A DNA stretch of 64,000 nucleotides from Apodemus sylvaticus (lineage: Eukaryota > Chordata > Mammalia > Rodentia > Muridae). The notes under the pieces are model-generated. The model saw nothing but the letters and a program-made list of their open reading frames with translations. It did no database searches and was not told where the DNA came from. The translations under genes were made by a program, and so were the position numbers. Location of the stretch: assembly GCF_947179515.1 (NCBI RefSeq), contig NC_067495.1, positions 86,273,335 to 86,337,334 on the forward strand, written 5' to 3'. Of this stretch, positions 1 through 13,009 are shown one piece after another (within the stretch, counting starts at the first letter, position 1; each line of letters begins with the position of its first letter).

Positions 1-420
1 TCTTTGTATGAACACAGGATCCTTGAATGGGAGAACTGGAAAGGGCACTAGAGAGCTTTATTCTAATTTTCTCATTTGATAGATTAAGAGACTAAAAATC
101 TACAATTATGTAATAACTGTATTTAGTATGAAATGATATATTTTTCAATAGCTTTAGTTTTCAAAATGCCAAGTCAAAGTAAAAATAAGTATACATCATA
201 AATACTTATATAAATAATTTCAAGCAATTAGGTATATGAACTTACATTCTATTGATATGTGATTTACTATTTTAGCAAAAGAAGGACATCTGTATTAACT
301 CATTTTTAAAATTTTTCCATGAAATGACATAGCTTTAATGTTGTGTGATCAACTATTATTCATCAGGTAAAATAAAAATTAGTAATTCTTTCACAAGTAC
401 ATGTATTATATATGCTTATA
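1..420. other. Unassigned AT-rich sequence
   Basis: No repeat family, exon or RNA gene recognised. Short A/T runs only. Confidence 0.5.
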
Positions 421-629
421 TATGCATGTTTCCATGTTTGTAGGTACTTATGTGAGCATGTGTGGAACTCAGAGGTTGGTGTTGAATGTCTTCTTCAATT
501 TATGTTCACTTTACTCATTGAAGCATGGTCTTTCAGTTGAACTCAGAACTCCCCAATCCAGCTGTCTCAATAGTCAATTTCCCCCAGAGGCAGTTATCTC
601 TGCTTCACAAGCACTATGAATACGAGCAC
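421..629 (-). repeat. B3 SINE, old copy
   Basis: On the reverse strand this reads as a B3-type SINE. The plus strand shows the inverted B3 landmarks in order: 'aactcagaggttggtgt', 'gtcttcttcaatttatgt', 'tctttcagttgaactcaga', and 'ctctgcttcacaagcacta'. It is heavily diverged, so it is an old insertion. No clear target-site duplication. Confidence 0.7.
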
Positions 630-2514
630 ACTTCCAATTTTTCAACTGAATTTGAAGGGGGTTGAGGGAGAAGCCAAGGATATAAACTCTGTTCCTCACT
701 TTGTATGGAAAAAGCTTTTCCTACTCAGTCCTCTTCTTAGCCAACAGCACATTATTTTTGACATCACTGCTGGCACCTGTAAATGAACAGACATTGTACT
801 ACCAGTAACGAAATGTTTCTATGTTCAGTGAAGGGAACAGACAATGGAGACACTTCAGTGCATAAAAATATACAATTCCCAGCTCATGGCCATTTTTAGC
901 CTGCCCTTAAGGGTTTCAATATAGATGAGCTTTATTTCATAAACACAGTTCCTTATGCATTATTATCTAGTATTATGGTTCCTTCCAACAATGCCTTGAA
1001 TCTTAATGGGGAACTCTTGAGGAAAAAGCTATGTCACATTCCTTTTAGAAATTTCCCAAACTAATGTAGTGTGTCAGTCTCACTGACTTTTTGTACTGAA
1101 TTACATTCATAATACCTTTCTTCTAGTTCACTATGCTATTTCTGGTACAATGGTTCTGTCTACATGAGTAAAATTTTATTACACTCTTATCCTTCACCGT
1201 TGGCTCTACCTTGGCAGTCAGGTTTAATCGTGCCAGATGTTGTTTTTGCAAAGCTCAATCCTTCTGCACAGATAATAGCCCAGCTGACCAATTCTTCCAC
1301 TCAAACAATCACCCTCCCTCAGAAAAGTGCTTTCTATGTTCCGGGGATGATTTCTGACAAGCACACAAAGTAACTTGCCCTCAGTCAATTTGTGGATAGT
1401 TAATTTACTAAAAATATTTGATGCTCACACTCCAAATAATGACTTTATCTTTGTTAGTGAAGAGTTTCTTCATTAACAGATTTGTATTGTTATATCTACC
1501 TTTAATTATATAATTGCTATCATCCTATTTCATATAAAAATATAATCATGTAAGGCATTGAAATAGATTTTCTTTTTGACAATTGTAAAATCAATTTTTT
1601 CTGTATCAGCTGCATCTATGCTGATGTTTGTTTTGCTTTTTGCAAGCAGAGGAAAGAAACCCAGTGCTTACACATTCAATGACTCATCTTCACTCATTGG
1701 AGTATACACACTCCAGAAGAAAACCTACTTCCACATACCCTTCTGCTCTTTCTTCTATGTCTCTGCATCTGCATATAAATGTATTCCTTTCTCAACAATG
1801 AATAGCAAAACATGTCCTTTGTTCAAAGAATAAATCTCTAGTAACTTTTATCATCAAGAAAAAAATTGTCACAAACCTTTGTAAAGGTAAAAATATCTTC
1901 TAAAAGGCTAGTTCTCAGAAAAAGCCTATTCATAATTCATTTAAAAAGAAAACTTGAAATAAGCTCATAATCTCTCCCCCGCCTTCCCCTGAGCTCTTCT
2001 TACTTATTATCTATACTTTTCTCATAGCATTTACAATTTCTCCTTATCACTCCAATTAGTTATGTAAATGTGTTGGCTTTCCGACCAACCTGAAAGATCC
2101 ATATCCAATTCATCTTAATATCTACAATGCCAGTTCTTTTCATTTTTGTTCTTTACAGAACATTTTCTCCCTCCTTTGAAGTCCTCTGAAGGTTGCAGAC
2201 AGGTCAAGGTAATGAGGAAAAGGCTATTTGATTTGGGCAGGCTTTCACTAGTGCCTAACATTTTCCACATACATTCATTGTAATTTTTTTTTTCTTCTCA
2301 ACTGCATTAGGTAGAAGGGAAGCTTTATAAGTTCCTTGGGGGAAAGTTCTGCATGTTGCTCATCTTTGCACTTCTCAAAGCTTTGAAGTAAAATCCTGTA
2401 CATAATAGGCACAGATGTGTAAATGATTGAAAATAAATCAGATTAGAAGGATAAATACGGTCCACCATAAGATATGACAGCTGACAGCCAAGAAAGGCAT
2501 TACAATAAAAAGGC
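630..2514. other. Unassigned unique sequence
   Basis: About 1.9 kb of AT-rich sequence with no recognised repeat. A 69-codon frame at 1164-1373 and an 85-codon frame at 1576-1833 have no recognisable domain or surrounding gene structure and are treated as chance. Confidence 0.45.
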
Positions 2515-2640
2515 ATTTTTATTCATTAAACATTTATTAAATGCCTATTACATTTTAAAAGTGTGCAATGTGTTGAAAATAATATGGCATATAATTTCCT
2601 TCAGGGAATAAGGCCAATAATTATAATCCAAAGCTATAAA
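2515..2640 (-). repeat. L2-like LINE 3' end, ancient
   Basis: 'ttattcattaaacatttat' followed by 'taaatgcctattaca' resembles the inverted L2 3' end (attcaacaaatatttattgagcgcc type). A degraded 'cttcagggaataaggcc' block sits where L2 has ccctcaaggagctta. Very diverged. Confidence 0.45.
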
Positions 2641-2994
2641 AGATTGTGTCTTGTTGTTATCTCCATTCCCTGATTGTAACTCAGTATTTGTCATATTGGA
2701 AAATGATTTTCAAAATTAAAAAGAAAACTCCTTTAAGCCAACAAATCCCTAAGAAATTAGAATTGTTAATAAGTGGACCACATCATTCTAGAAAAACTAG
2801 GCATTACTCTACCATAACCACTTTTAAAAGCACTTACAATATAAATTTAGATGTCTTTCCTCATGTTTTCTTTGATGCATATCTCAAACGATATTAGATA
2901 TGGTTGCAAATATATGAAAGGTATCATGTTTCTGATGTTTTAAATATGGCATTGTGCCGTGGAATCTCCTATTTGATGACAGCATACACAGTTG

Positions 2995-3033
<39 letters not shown>

Positions 3034-4029
3034 TCTATCACCTAGTGATGGCCTAACTACATTTAACACTATAACTCAGTGCATTGCTCACATCTTTATA
3101 GTGATGCTGGTATGAGAAATCTACTTCACTGCCAATCACATAAAACCATAGCATATGCAAACCACATATGACACCTAATACTTCATAATGATACTAAACT
3201 TTTACTGACTTATAAACACTTTTTCCTCTTTCCACCTCAGTACCTATAGATTTAGCAAGAGTATTAGATGATTATTGGAATATTCACATACAGCCTTTTG
3301 AAGTAATTCTACTCAGCATTTAAGATTTAGCAATTTACTTCACTATTATCGTCTTTCCTTTGGAAATTACTAGGACACTAGCTGAATACCAAGTATACTT
3401 AATTTCCTTTCCTGTGGATAATTAAATGGTACAGTATCTGTAAAAGGGATAAATTTGCCACTGCTTAGTGTTAATGAGCTGGCAGTAGTATTTAAGCATT
3501 GTCTAAGTGAAAATGCACACTAAGAAAATGGGCCTGATTTAGGTGTCCTTTATATGGTGTAGGATTATATAATAGTCCAGCTGGTCTTTTGTATTATACT
3601 TGATAGCTGACTAAAAAGTAAAAGCAGACGCCATTGTGCATTGCAGGGTATGCACTATATTCCACAACAGATTTACTAGAAATAGATTCTGAGTGCATTC
3701 TAGGAATAAACTTCTCTCTCTGCTTAAAGCAAAAACAAACAAAACCAAAATACCCACAGGTTTTATTGAAAATGTGTAATATCAGAAAGGAAGAAAATAA
3801 CATTTACAAAAAAACATTCATTATTCCAAAACTCAGAAAGTACGAATGCCAACATCTTGCTATTTCTTCCAGTGTGTCATACACATTTTTGTACATTATA
3901 TGGTACATACTTGGACTTCATGCCCCTAGGATGTGCATATTTACACATATACATGTTTATGGTGTTAAATGTTAACAGATCTTAACTCAACTAGGAGACA
4001 AATTCCAAGCACCGTTGCAAGGGCTGACT
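2641..4029. other. Unassigned unique sequence
   Basis: About 1.4 kb of AT-rich sequence. Contains the CA microsatellite at 2996-3031. A 113-codon frame at 3634-3975 has no recognised domain. Confidence 0.45.
2996..3031. repeat. (CA)18 microsatellite
   Basis: Uninterrupted CA dinucleotides, visible directly. Likely length-polymorphic. Confidence 0.97.
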
Positions 4030-4320
4030 TAGCCACTGGCCAACCCTCTAAGAGAACATATTGATTAGGTTAACTGAGATGGAAAGACCCACTAAAAAGT
4101 GAGCAGTACATTTCTTGGACTTGGTCTTATACAGAAAGAAAAAGCTAAAAGAGCACATACATTCACAGTTTCCTACTTCTTAACTGTGGACAAAATGGGA
4201 GCAGCTGCCTCAAACTTTTGCTGCTGTGGCTGTCCAGCCATCACCTGCTATAACTGAACTGTGACCCAAAATGAACACTTTCTCCTTTCAGTTTTCAGTT
4301 GCAGTAACAGCAAAAGAAAC
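4030..4320 (+). repeat. Rodent LTR-like dispersed repeat, family A
   Basis: Same dispersed family as the inverted copy at 10741-11092. Landmarks are 'ttaactgagatggaaagac', 'ccacttcttaactgtggac'-like text, 'tggctgtccagccatc', and a terminal 'gaactgtgacccaaaatga' block with a degraded AATAAA. The layout resembles MaLR LTRs, but I cannot name the Repbase family. It runs directly into a TG microsatellite. Confidence 0.55.
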
Positions 4321-4358
4321 TGTGTGTTTGTTTGTGTGTGTGTGTGTGTGTGCATGCA

Positions 4359-4407
<49 letters not shown>
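4320..4407. repeat. Interrupted (TG)n microsatellite
   Basis: Alternating TG, interrupted by TTTG and by one GCATGCATG block, about 88 bases. Abuts the 3' end of the family A repeat, a common place for tail-derived microsatellites. Confidence 0.95.
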
Positions 4408-4411
<4 letters not shown>

Positions 4412-4980
4412 ACTGTGGAAATTACCTTACCAGCAGATATAGCTGTCATCTTAATTATTTATACTGAACTGAATGTATTAAAAGACAAAAAAAGTTCAAT
4501 CAATGGCAAGCTTATTTAAATCATGCTTAAAACCATTTAACCTGTTTTCAGTTTTCATTAATATAACTGTAATAAACATGACTATTTTGTAACATGTTCT
4601 TCATCTTATGGCATATACATTTGGAACTCACAATAAATACCTTTCAAGAAAGGTTTTGTAATATCAGGAGCAATGCATGTGTCCTGCCACTAATACTGTA
4701 ATGTATGATGGGTTGGTGAGTGGACTGGCAGACTAACAGGAACATGTATATGCATACATATAAAAACAGTTCAGTGGATTATAATAAATAAGTCATTCTC
4801 ATCCTTTTATTACTTTAATTTCTATTTCATAGTGCCTGAAAAATTATTTTATATGACTAGTAATTATGTACTCTGATACTTTTATTTCTTCTTAAATCTT
4901 GTCAAATTATATTAATTGATTAAAGCATGTTCCTCATAATGAACTACAAATAATACTTGATTTTTAAAGTTTTTTAATGT
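4408..4980. other. Unassigned AT-rich sequence
   Basis: Nothing recognised. Confidence 0.45.
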
Positions 4981-5092
4981 TCTAGGCATGGTGGCACCTG
5001 CTTCTAATCCTAGCAGTCTGCAGAATGAGGGAGGAATATCATAAGTTTGAGGTTATCCTGACTACATATTGAGACATTCTCTCTAAAAGCAA
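4981..5092 (+). repeat. B1 SINE, old copy
   Basis: 'ggcatggtggcacctgctt', 'taatcctagcagtctgc' and 'gtttgaggttatcctgact' follow the B1 order (internal Pol III promoter region, then body), with a short A-rich tail. Diverged and slightly shortened. Confidence 0.75.
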
Positions 5093-5643
5093 AACATTAA
5101 TAAGAGCATTTTCTGCCAATAACAGTTGCAATTATATTATAAAAATTATTTAAATATGCAGGGAATTAAAATGAACAGTAAAACATGGGTATTATTATTG
5201 ATCTTTTAAAACAAGTAAACAATATTCTCATAATTTCTTGACAACTCTTCTCCACTTGAAAATTAAACATTACAGTCTATTCCCCCTTGTCTTCTACCAA
5301 GAGACATCAATGATCATGAATTTTGTGTATATCCTTCATATAATGTTGATAAGTATAATAAATACCTAATTATGAAATATTTTATGATATTGTTTAAACT
5401 GGTTTTTAAGTTAACCCATCATTCTTCAACTTTTGTTTTTTTCACATTAGGATTTTCAGCTCTATCCATATTGATGTATAAAAATTCAGTCCTTTAACTT
5501 ATATCATTTTATTCATATTCATTACATAGTACTCCAATTAGTCAAAACTGTTTATTAATTAACTGTGGTATTTTAATATTTTTCTGTTTGGGGCTATTAT
5601 AAAATTTGACATAACACCCAACTTTGTTCATGTATATATGTCA
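5093..5643. other. Unassigned AT-rich sequence
   Basis: Nothing recognised. Confidence 0.45.
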
Positions 5644-6046
5644 TAGTCAGTGTTTCTATTCCTTTGACAAAATATGGCAAAAGCAACTCGTGGAGGAAAG
5701 TGTCTACTTCATATTCCAAACCTTAGCTGACACTCCATTGTCCAGGTAAGTCAGGGCAGCAACTGAAGCAGGACAGAAACTCAAGCAAAGGCTGTGAATG
5801 AATGCTACTTAGTTGCTTGCTATGCTTCATGGATTGCTCTGCATTCTTTGGTACAGAATCCAGAACCAAAAGTTCAATGCTACCACTGCCCACAGTGGGC
5901 CTACCCCTCTCGAATCAACTACTAATCAAGAAAATATCCCGTAGTCTTGCCAACAGACCAGTCTGATTGGACACAATTCCTCAGTTTAAGTTCCCTCTTC
6001 CCAGATTATAGTAGCTTGTGCCAAATTGATAAGAACTAGCCAGCAT
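5644..6046 (-). repeat. Rodent LTR-like dispersed repeat, family B
   Basis: Inverted copy of a dispersed family also seen at 25559-25715, 26370-26800, 42511-42740 and 54898-55035. Landmarks on the plus strand: 'agtgtttctattcctttga', 'tcgtggaggaaagtgt', 'tggattgctctgca', 'actgcccacagtgggcct', 'aatcaagaaaatatcc', and 'gtgccaaattgataaga' at the end. Probably MaLR-related; family name not certain. Confidence 0.6.
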
Positions 6047-6177
6047 AGTATGAGTGGTAGAAATTACATCTTGGGCCTGATACCTTATAATGGAGCAAGA
6101 CTGAGGAAAATGTTATTTTTATTTTCCTTTCAATTCAACATCTTTCATGGTACTCAAGATAGTCAAAATTTTTACTC

Positions 6178-6178
6178 C

Positions 6179-6226
<48 letters not shown>
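6178..6226. repeat. (CTAT)12 tetranucleotide microsatellite
   Basis: Perfect tetranucleotide array, visible directly. Confidence 0.97.
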
Positions 6227-7070
6227 GAAGCTATATAAGTTGCTAAGCCATGGAAAATATAATTAAATGATCATAACTCTTATGTACAAATAAGTCAGTG
6301 TCCAGTGTCAAAAATGCTGTATAATGTCATGTTGAAGTAAATATACTATTTCCCATTAGCTTTGAAATAATATAGTCTTTTTATCATATCTTCCATAAAT
6401 ATTATGTTACTGTCACATTTACAACATTATTTGTATGATTCCTTCTTCTTGGGGAGGTTTCTTATAAGGAATTTTAAAGAATTCACTTTCTATTTTATTG
6501 ACTGGCTTTGCCATTTTCTGTTCATTAATTCTTGCTTCTGTTTTATTATCGCTTCCTCCAAGCTCCTTTTATGTATGTCCATAAGATTAAACTTTATAAT
6601 CATATCATCCCAGTCTTCAAAAGTGCAGTCTCATCAGGTTTTCCTAATTTCTTGCTTTAGCTGTTCTTTGTTTTCCTAAGACATTCCCATGACATATGAT
6701 TTGTATATCTCTAATCTTGCTCAAATAAAAAAAATCTAGTTTCAAATAAAAAGTATTCTAACCCTTTCTTTCAAAGACAGTTCAATAAAGGTTATACAGC
6801 TGATGTACAGCCACTTTGTTCTCTAACAAGTGCTAAGTAGGATGTTGGAAGATACCCAGTTTTCATTACATAGTTGGTATGTAAATACAATGCACTGGTC
6901 ATATACTTAAATGCCTGGATAAGCACATGGAATGTATTAGGTACCCAGTAATATTTGTTTTCCCCTTTCTCTGGTTGTATTCCCTAAATGAAGTGTAATT
7001 TGTAGAGATTTCAACTTTTATTGCAAAAGCTTCTTTATGCAATAAAAGAAAACTAAAAAAGATATTCACA
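6227..7070. other. Unassigned sequence with a possible L2/MIR scrap
   Basis: Mostly unassigned and AT-rich. Around 6900-6960 'taggtacccagtaatattt' resembles the end of L2 (taggtgctcaataaatatttg), but it is too short to call. Confidence 0.35.
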
Positions 7071-7074
7071 AGTG

Positions 7075-7605
7075 GTCCAAATGCAGAGCATAAGGGACTG
7101 TGAAATATTCAGCAATAAGTGATACATCTATATCACATCCCTTCATCCCAAGATCATAATTGCAGAGGGGTATGAAAGACTGAAAAATGAGAGGTTTCAG
7201 TGGACTACTGCAAAGCAGTCATTTCTTGTTATGATCAAGGAGTTACACATAAGAACTCACAGTATCTGTAGCTTCATCTTCAAAGTCTACACAATATCAA
7301 TCTAGCAAAAACTCCAGCATGAATATACCTCCTGTAGCACTGAAGCTTTTGCCAGTTGAAAGAGGAGGAAGAGTCAATTTTCTTCAGAGATATACTCAAG
7401 ATGGGCTGCCTCTGGCTCCACATCCATGTACATATTGGCAGCACTAAATTAAATCAGTGAGTTAAAAAAAACATACTGCATGAAATCGGAAGGGAAAAGT
7501 ATAGCAGGCATATGGGAGGAGCTAGAGGGAAGAAAATTGGGAGGTATGTTTGATAAAATGTATGATATACATATATGAATATCTCAGACAACAAATTAAA
7601 ACATA
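7075..7605 (+). mobile_element. Old rodent L1 (Lx8/Lx9-like), 3' UTR fragment
   Basis: The block order matches an old murine L1 3' UTR: 'gactgtgaaatattcagca', 'tctatatcacatcccttc', 'actccagcatgaatatacc', 'ctcaagatgggctgcctct', 'ccatgtacatattggcagc', and a late 'gggaggagctagaggga' segment. No ORF2 sequence is attached, so the copy is severely 5' truncated. Confidence 0.7.
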
Positions 7606-9295
7606 CTTAAATATCTGTGACATGAACAACATAAAAGCTCATTTCTGCAACTATATAACCTAATGTGCTAGTAAAATCATCATCTATTCGGGCATACTTG
7701 TGTCTCAACACTGAAAAGTTTTATGATGGGATTTTCATAAACAGTGACTAGAATTGAGGTATTTTATATTTTTACTAGATTTGGTATAGCCTAAGATATC
7801 TAGCTGACCAGTTGCCTGTAAGGTAAATTTTAGCTGCTCTAGTGAATAAGACATCCAATGCTTACTTAACCTGAGAGAGATTAGACTCTACAAGGTTTAC
7901 TGAAAGTGTGTCCAAGATGGTTGTATTTTGTAAATTGCTCACGTATTTTCAGTCTATTCAGGCAAGAACTGCCATCAAGAACTTACTGTGCAATTTAGAA
8001 ACAGGAAATTGGCATGCATTTCCAAAATATACTGATTGGTTGTCATAAAACACATTTGTGCCAGTCCACCCCGCGATGGCTTTAAGCAAAAGCAAAGGTT
8101 TTGCTTGCTCCTCTATAATGCAAAAATGCAAGATATTCAGTAGAAAATATTGAAATGTTTATATGTAAAATCTACATATTCCGATATAATTTTGAATTAA
8201 GCATGAATGCTGCCTTTACATAGAAATTAATATTATTTTAAGAATCTACTGAGTTTAAAATATATTACACACTAAATTATTCATGAATTTATATCTTTTC
8301 AAAGCTTAAATGCAAGTAGCTTTACCCTCATCACACTAAAATCTATCTAGAACTTGATCTTCTTGCCAAATCACAATAACAACAATAGCAATAAAAATAA
8401 ATAACACAAAAAAATTGATTAGGGATGTTTGTAATAGGAGGATTACACCCTAATCTGATTAGCTACATTTACACAAATAAAATCCGTCTTCTAGGATAGT
8501 ATTAAAAAGGAATTATGGCTGATTTACTTGAAATATCAATGAGGAACCATTAGAAGCATAAGACATTCAATGTTTAACAACATATCTGGCTTCAAATTTC
8601 TAGGTTTGGCCCTTAATTATGTAGTGTTCACATTTCTTTGAACTACAGTTGCACATAGTTAAAAAATGGTATGCTCTAATTATGATTTTTTTAAATTTTT
8701 GTAAGTATATTTAAGTTCTACTATGTAAACTTATGAATGAATATTACAATATTTACTATAGGTACAATGTTTTGTCATGGAAGCCCCAAACTTAAGCATT
8801 TTGCATGACTAAAATGTAATGCTAATTTAATAGCATTTCCCATTAACAATAGGCACTGAAACACCACTGCTCTTCTCGGCACTTCAGTTATACTACTTTA
8901 AGAAACTCAGAAAAATGTAATCTTACAATACTTTCCCCTCTTTGACTTAATCCATGTAGCATAGAAGTCATCAGGTTTACCGATGTGATAACATATGCTA
9001 TGGCTTCTTCTATTAATTTTAAGACTATTACATTCCATCTATATTCCACATTTTTCTGAGATATCTACTTTTTCTTAAATGTGGAGGCTTTTATCACACC
9101 TTGGAAGTTGCTAATGATGCTACAAGGCATGTGCATATGCAATAATATCATCATAAAAATACTCATTCAGGACTCTGAATCATACATTAATGGCTGTATT
9201 TTTAATATTAGGAGGAACCTCCCTACTTGTTTCCGTGGGTACAGAAACTTCTCATATTAGCACAAGGGCTCCACAGCCTTGTGAACAAGTAGTAA
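7606..9295. other. Unassigned AT-rich sequence
   Basis: About 1.7 kb. No repeat or gene recognised on either strand. Confidence 0.45.
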
Positions 9296-9665
9296 CTTGT
9301 GTTTGAATAAGAAATGTCCTCCATAGTATGAAGAATTTGAACACTAGGTCTCAAGTTAGAGGCATTGTTTTGGGGGCTTTCAGCGCTGCAGCATTGAGAG
9401 AAGAAGTATGTTACATGGGGCAGACTTCAAGACCATAAAACCATGTCCTACTACCAGTTCCTCTCTCTCTGCTTCTTGGTCTCAGCTCAAGATATGAAGT
9501 TACAGATTTTATGCCCCAGGTGCCATGTATGCAGCTGATTGTCATGTTGTCCCCAGGATTATAGACCTCTAGTCTTCAAATGCCATCCAAAATAAACTCT
9601 TTCCTCTATAAGTTATCTTAGTCATTATGTTTTACTACTGTAACAGAAAAGTAGTTTATATACTA
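9296..9665 (+). repeat. MaLR-like LTR, old solo copy
   Basis: 'atttgaacactaggtctca', 'gaggcattgttttggggg', a 'ctctctctctgcttcttgg' promoter-like stretch, and a 3' 'ccaaaataaactctttcct' polyadenylation block resemble rodent MaLR LTRs. No internal ERV sequence is present, so it is a solo LTR or a fragment. Confidence 0.6.
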
Positions 9666-9892
9666 TATTTTTAGTTTACTAATAATAAATGTAATTTATG
9701 TAATATTTTTAGTTTACTATTAACTAAATAACTACAGGTGTAAATTGACAGTTCATTGTGGTTTGAATTGGCCTTTCCTTGGTTTGCATTAAAGATGCCA
9801 AGTATCTATATGGCCTCATCTGTGATAAGAACTAATAGTCTGCTCAGCACTGCCTGTTGGACAAGATGCAGATATCCATTTTAAAAAGAGTA

Positions 9893-10243
9893 GAATAAGA
9901 CACTCTAAACTTGTATCTTATAGAAAAATTAACTCCAAATGGAGTAACAGCTTAAAAATAAAACCCAGTACTATAAAAACACCTAGGCAAAAACATTGGG
10001 GTAAAGCTTCATGACATTACTGTCAGAAATGTTTCACAATAACACTGAAAATACATAAAATATGAACAAATATGAACAAACCAGGCAAGTAGGTTAACAT
10101 CAAGCTATGAAGCTTCTACACAGCAAAGCAAACAAGGGGTGGGTGAAAAAATGTACAGAATAGGGAAACATTTAACTCAATAGCAAAAATAAACAACCTG
10201 ATTCAATATTGGCAAAAAAACAGATAATTTTCCAAGGAATTGA
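9893..10243 (+). mobile_element. Ancient L1 ORF2 fragment
   Basis: Decayed 3' part of L1 ORF2. Landmarks: 'aaaattaactccaaatgga', 'aaaacacctaggcaaaaac', 'gaagcttctacacagcaaa', and 'catttaactcaatagcaaa'. These follow the mammalian L1 order with many frameshifts. It predates the rodent Lx expansions. Confidence 0.75.
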
Positions 10244-10740
10244 GTGCATTACTGATTTAGTATTAGATTTATTTGTGCACCTTTTCTTACAGGGGATCAA
10301 CAGATGTTCATGTTTTCCTCACAAGGATGTTATAAAGATGGCTGGATTAGGGAATGGTTTTAAACATTTCAACTTAGAGCTAAATACGAACATGCCTGCT
10401 CAGTATTGAATATACACTAAAAGGAGACTCAAAAATATATGTGACAGATATCTGAATGTCACTCAAGTCACTGGCTCCTAAGTTTACATGTTGCAGTTTA
10501 TTAGAGAAACAGGTGTAATGTAGCACATTGCTTTTGTAGTACCTCTCATGCAGGGTAGCCTCGGTTTGAATGTCTGCCTCCATACTTAAGGACGCTATAC
10601 ACGCTTATCTTTCTAAGCTTCTAAAAATGATCACAAAAATATGTTTATTTATATTGCTGTTATGAACATTAAATGTATTGATCATAATAAAACAAAATAC
10701 TGAATGGCAAACTATATATACTAACAGGTGACCACCTAAA
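10244..10740. other. Unassigned sequence
   Basis: Two small opposing frames (10209-10409 plus, 10380-10583 minus) have no recognised content; part of the first lies in the L1 relic. Confidence 0.4.
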
Positions 10741-11092
10741 TATGGTCTCATTGCTATGACAAAAACAATCAGACAAAAGCAGTTTAAAGAAAGAAGGGTT
10801 TATTTTGAGTTAGAGTTTGAGAATATAGTCTATTGCAACAGGGAAAGCATGACAGTAGGAATTTAAGGCAATTTGTCCCACTATATTTGTAATCAAATCA
10901 GGAAACCAAGAGAAATAAATACTTGTGTTCAGCTCACTTTTGTTTACATTCAGACCCCAGATCATGAAATGGTACCATCCACCTTCATGGTATCTTCCCA
11001 ATTCCATTAACCTAATCTAAAAAGAAAAATAAGCCCTTATAGACATACCCAGAGATTTACTTCCATCATGTTGGCAGTCAAGATTAACTATA
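10741..11092 (-). repeat. Rodent LTR-like dispersed repeat, family A (inverted)
   Basis: 'tctcattgctatgacaaaa', 'aagaagggtttattttgag', 'tgttcagctcacttttgtt', 'gaccccagatcatgaaatg', 'ccattaacctaatct', and 'acatacccagagatttact' follow the order of this repeat family. The inverted AATAAA-type block lies at the left end, giving minus orientation. Confidence 0.6.
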
Positions 11093-11219
11093 ACAACTAC
11101 AATGGTGTATTCGTCAGAAATTTGTTGATAAGCAGCAACAATAATATTTACATTTCTAAAGTGAAATGAAAAAATTCCATAGCATAGACATGTGCAAGTC
11201 TCACTATCTGAAAAGTCAG

Positions 11220-11641
11220 TAATTTAGTAGTCACAAGAGAAACAAGACCTTGGTTCCAGTCCTAGTCCAAAGATCTACAAATCCAAGAGAGTAAATATTT
11301 CAATCAAAACACCAATATGGTTAAGATGAACAAAAAGCAATATATTTAATTTCAACTCTAAAGATGGAGCAAAAGCTGATGCCTCAATCTAATGGTTGTC
11401 AGGCAGGAAGTTTTCCTACTCAGGAGTAATCTTCCCTTTCTAGTTCCATTCCAAACTTTAGTAGAGTATAAAAGCCCCAACTATATAATAAAGAGCAAAC
11501 TGATTTTAACACTGAACTAAATAAAATGGTAATTTCACTTTAAAACATATTCACAAAAATACCCAGAATAATGTTTCTCCATATATCTGGACTACATCAT
11601 GGTCCAGAAATGCTGATGTGTAAAGTTAACAGTTAAAATTA
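11220..11641 (-). repeat. MLT1-like MaLR LTR, ancient
   Basis: 'ttgtcaggcaggaagtttt', then 'aaatacccagaataatgtt' and 'ctccatatatctggac' match the inverted 5' half of MLT1-type LTRs. Shared with other mammals and heavily diverged. Confidence 0.6.
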
Positions 11642-12775
11642 AATATTAACAAAATGTCATACTAGCCATATGTGATGCTACCATAGTTTATTCAGACCAC
11701 AAAATACATTAAAACATTTTATCTTTCTTTGTAATATTAAGCAACTGATGAGAGTGTGGATTTTCTGGAGATACTTCGTTAATTTTTTTTCATTGACGTT
11801 TTTGTAAACTACGTGCTCAGTTATTTGACTAATTTATTTTCATATCCTTTCTAAATAGGTTATATAAAAGTTAGACAGAGTAAGATATTTGTATTCTGCA
11901 AATTTTAGGAATAGGGACAAAAATCCCAAATACAAAAGGTCGTCATGATCCACTTCTGTTTAAAGGCCTATGGGCAATTTTCCCTACAATTAATCCTACA
12001 ACTGGATCAAAGAGCATTGCAGAATGAATGAATCAAACAATCAGAGCTATAAAATGATAATCACTATAAAGTTAAATTTTTATTTTTGAACAGCTTTAGC
12101 CAAAGATTTAGAGTAAGAATGAAATGCATTCAAGAAAAAAAAATAAAACTTATAACATGAAATGTAGGTTAGAACTTTCAGAGGTTGTGAGAGTGTTGAG
12201 GAATGCATGACATAAGTCACAATGAAATGCTTTAAGTTTTAATTGCAATTAATATTGACCAATATACCAAAGCTGCAGTGAAATTATTTTCTTTTAATTT
12301 AACATACTGTGCTTTCTTACAAATTTTTCAAGAAGCAATCATGAGGATTTAAATTTTGTGCAGATGGTTGATTATTCTATAATGCCTAAAACAAGGTATT
12401 AAAGGGACATTTTTAAGCAAAGTGTAATATTGAACAAAACCAAGAAAGATTATATACCTTTAAATCTAAAAAGCTGTTCTAGACATGACAGAATACAAGC
12501 TATTGCTTTTCCCTTGTTCTCAGTTCATTTGTTTGATCTATGACTATTTAGTTGAAAATAAAGGGTTAAGCAAATACCTAGAGGATGCCTGACTTCTGCT
12601 CCTGAGAATTGAAAAATTGAATATGCTTGAATGATGTTTTAATTTTTAGTTGGTCTAGCCTTAAGGGAAAGAAATTGTCTGAGAAGATGGACAGGGTATA
12701 GATAGTATTTTTAAACAAATGGCAAAATCTAAAGACCTAACAAAATTTATAATCTAAATAAATAAGCAAAAATGG
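11642..12775. other. Unassigned AT-rich sequence
   Basis: About 1.1 kb, nothing recognised. Confidence 0.45.
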
Positions 12776-12985
12776 CTATCATTTATTGAGTTCTCAATAT
12801 GTGGCAGGTATGTCATCAATATTTATCTTGTTGTCATGTTCACAACATTCCTTCCAGTTAGGTATCAGCTATCATCCCTACCTCCAAGCTTTTCATACTC
12901 AACTCCTCTCCTTCCCCATCCTATCCCATCTACAAATGAGGAATCTGAAACTGCAATATTCCAAGGGGTTCCCAGAGCTCTGAGG
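12776..12985 (-). repeat. MIR SINE, ancient
   Basis: 'atttattgagttctcaata', 'tatgtggcaggtatgt', 'cacaacattccttccagtt' and 'acaaatgaggaatctgaaa' follow an inverted MIR. A C/T-rich segment at about 12890-12935 is extra to the MIR core. Confidence 0.55.
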
Positions 12986-13009
12986 CTTAACATAGACATC
13001 CCATATAGA

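Noticed and set aside
3634..3975. 113-codon plus frame
   Set aside because: No domain or gene context; composition typical of AT-rich noncoding DNA.
4261..4519. Cys/Val-rich frames
   Set aside because: Translation of the (TG)n microsatellite.
6178..6226. Regular tandem repeats considered as a CRISPR-like array
   Set aside because: Simple tetranucleotide microsatellite without spacers, in a mammalian genome.
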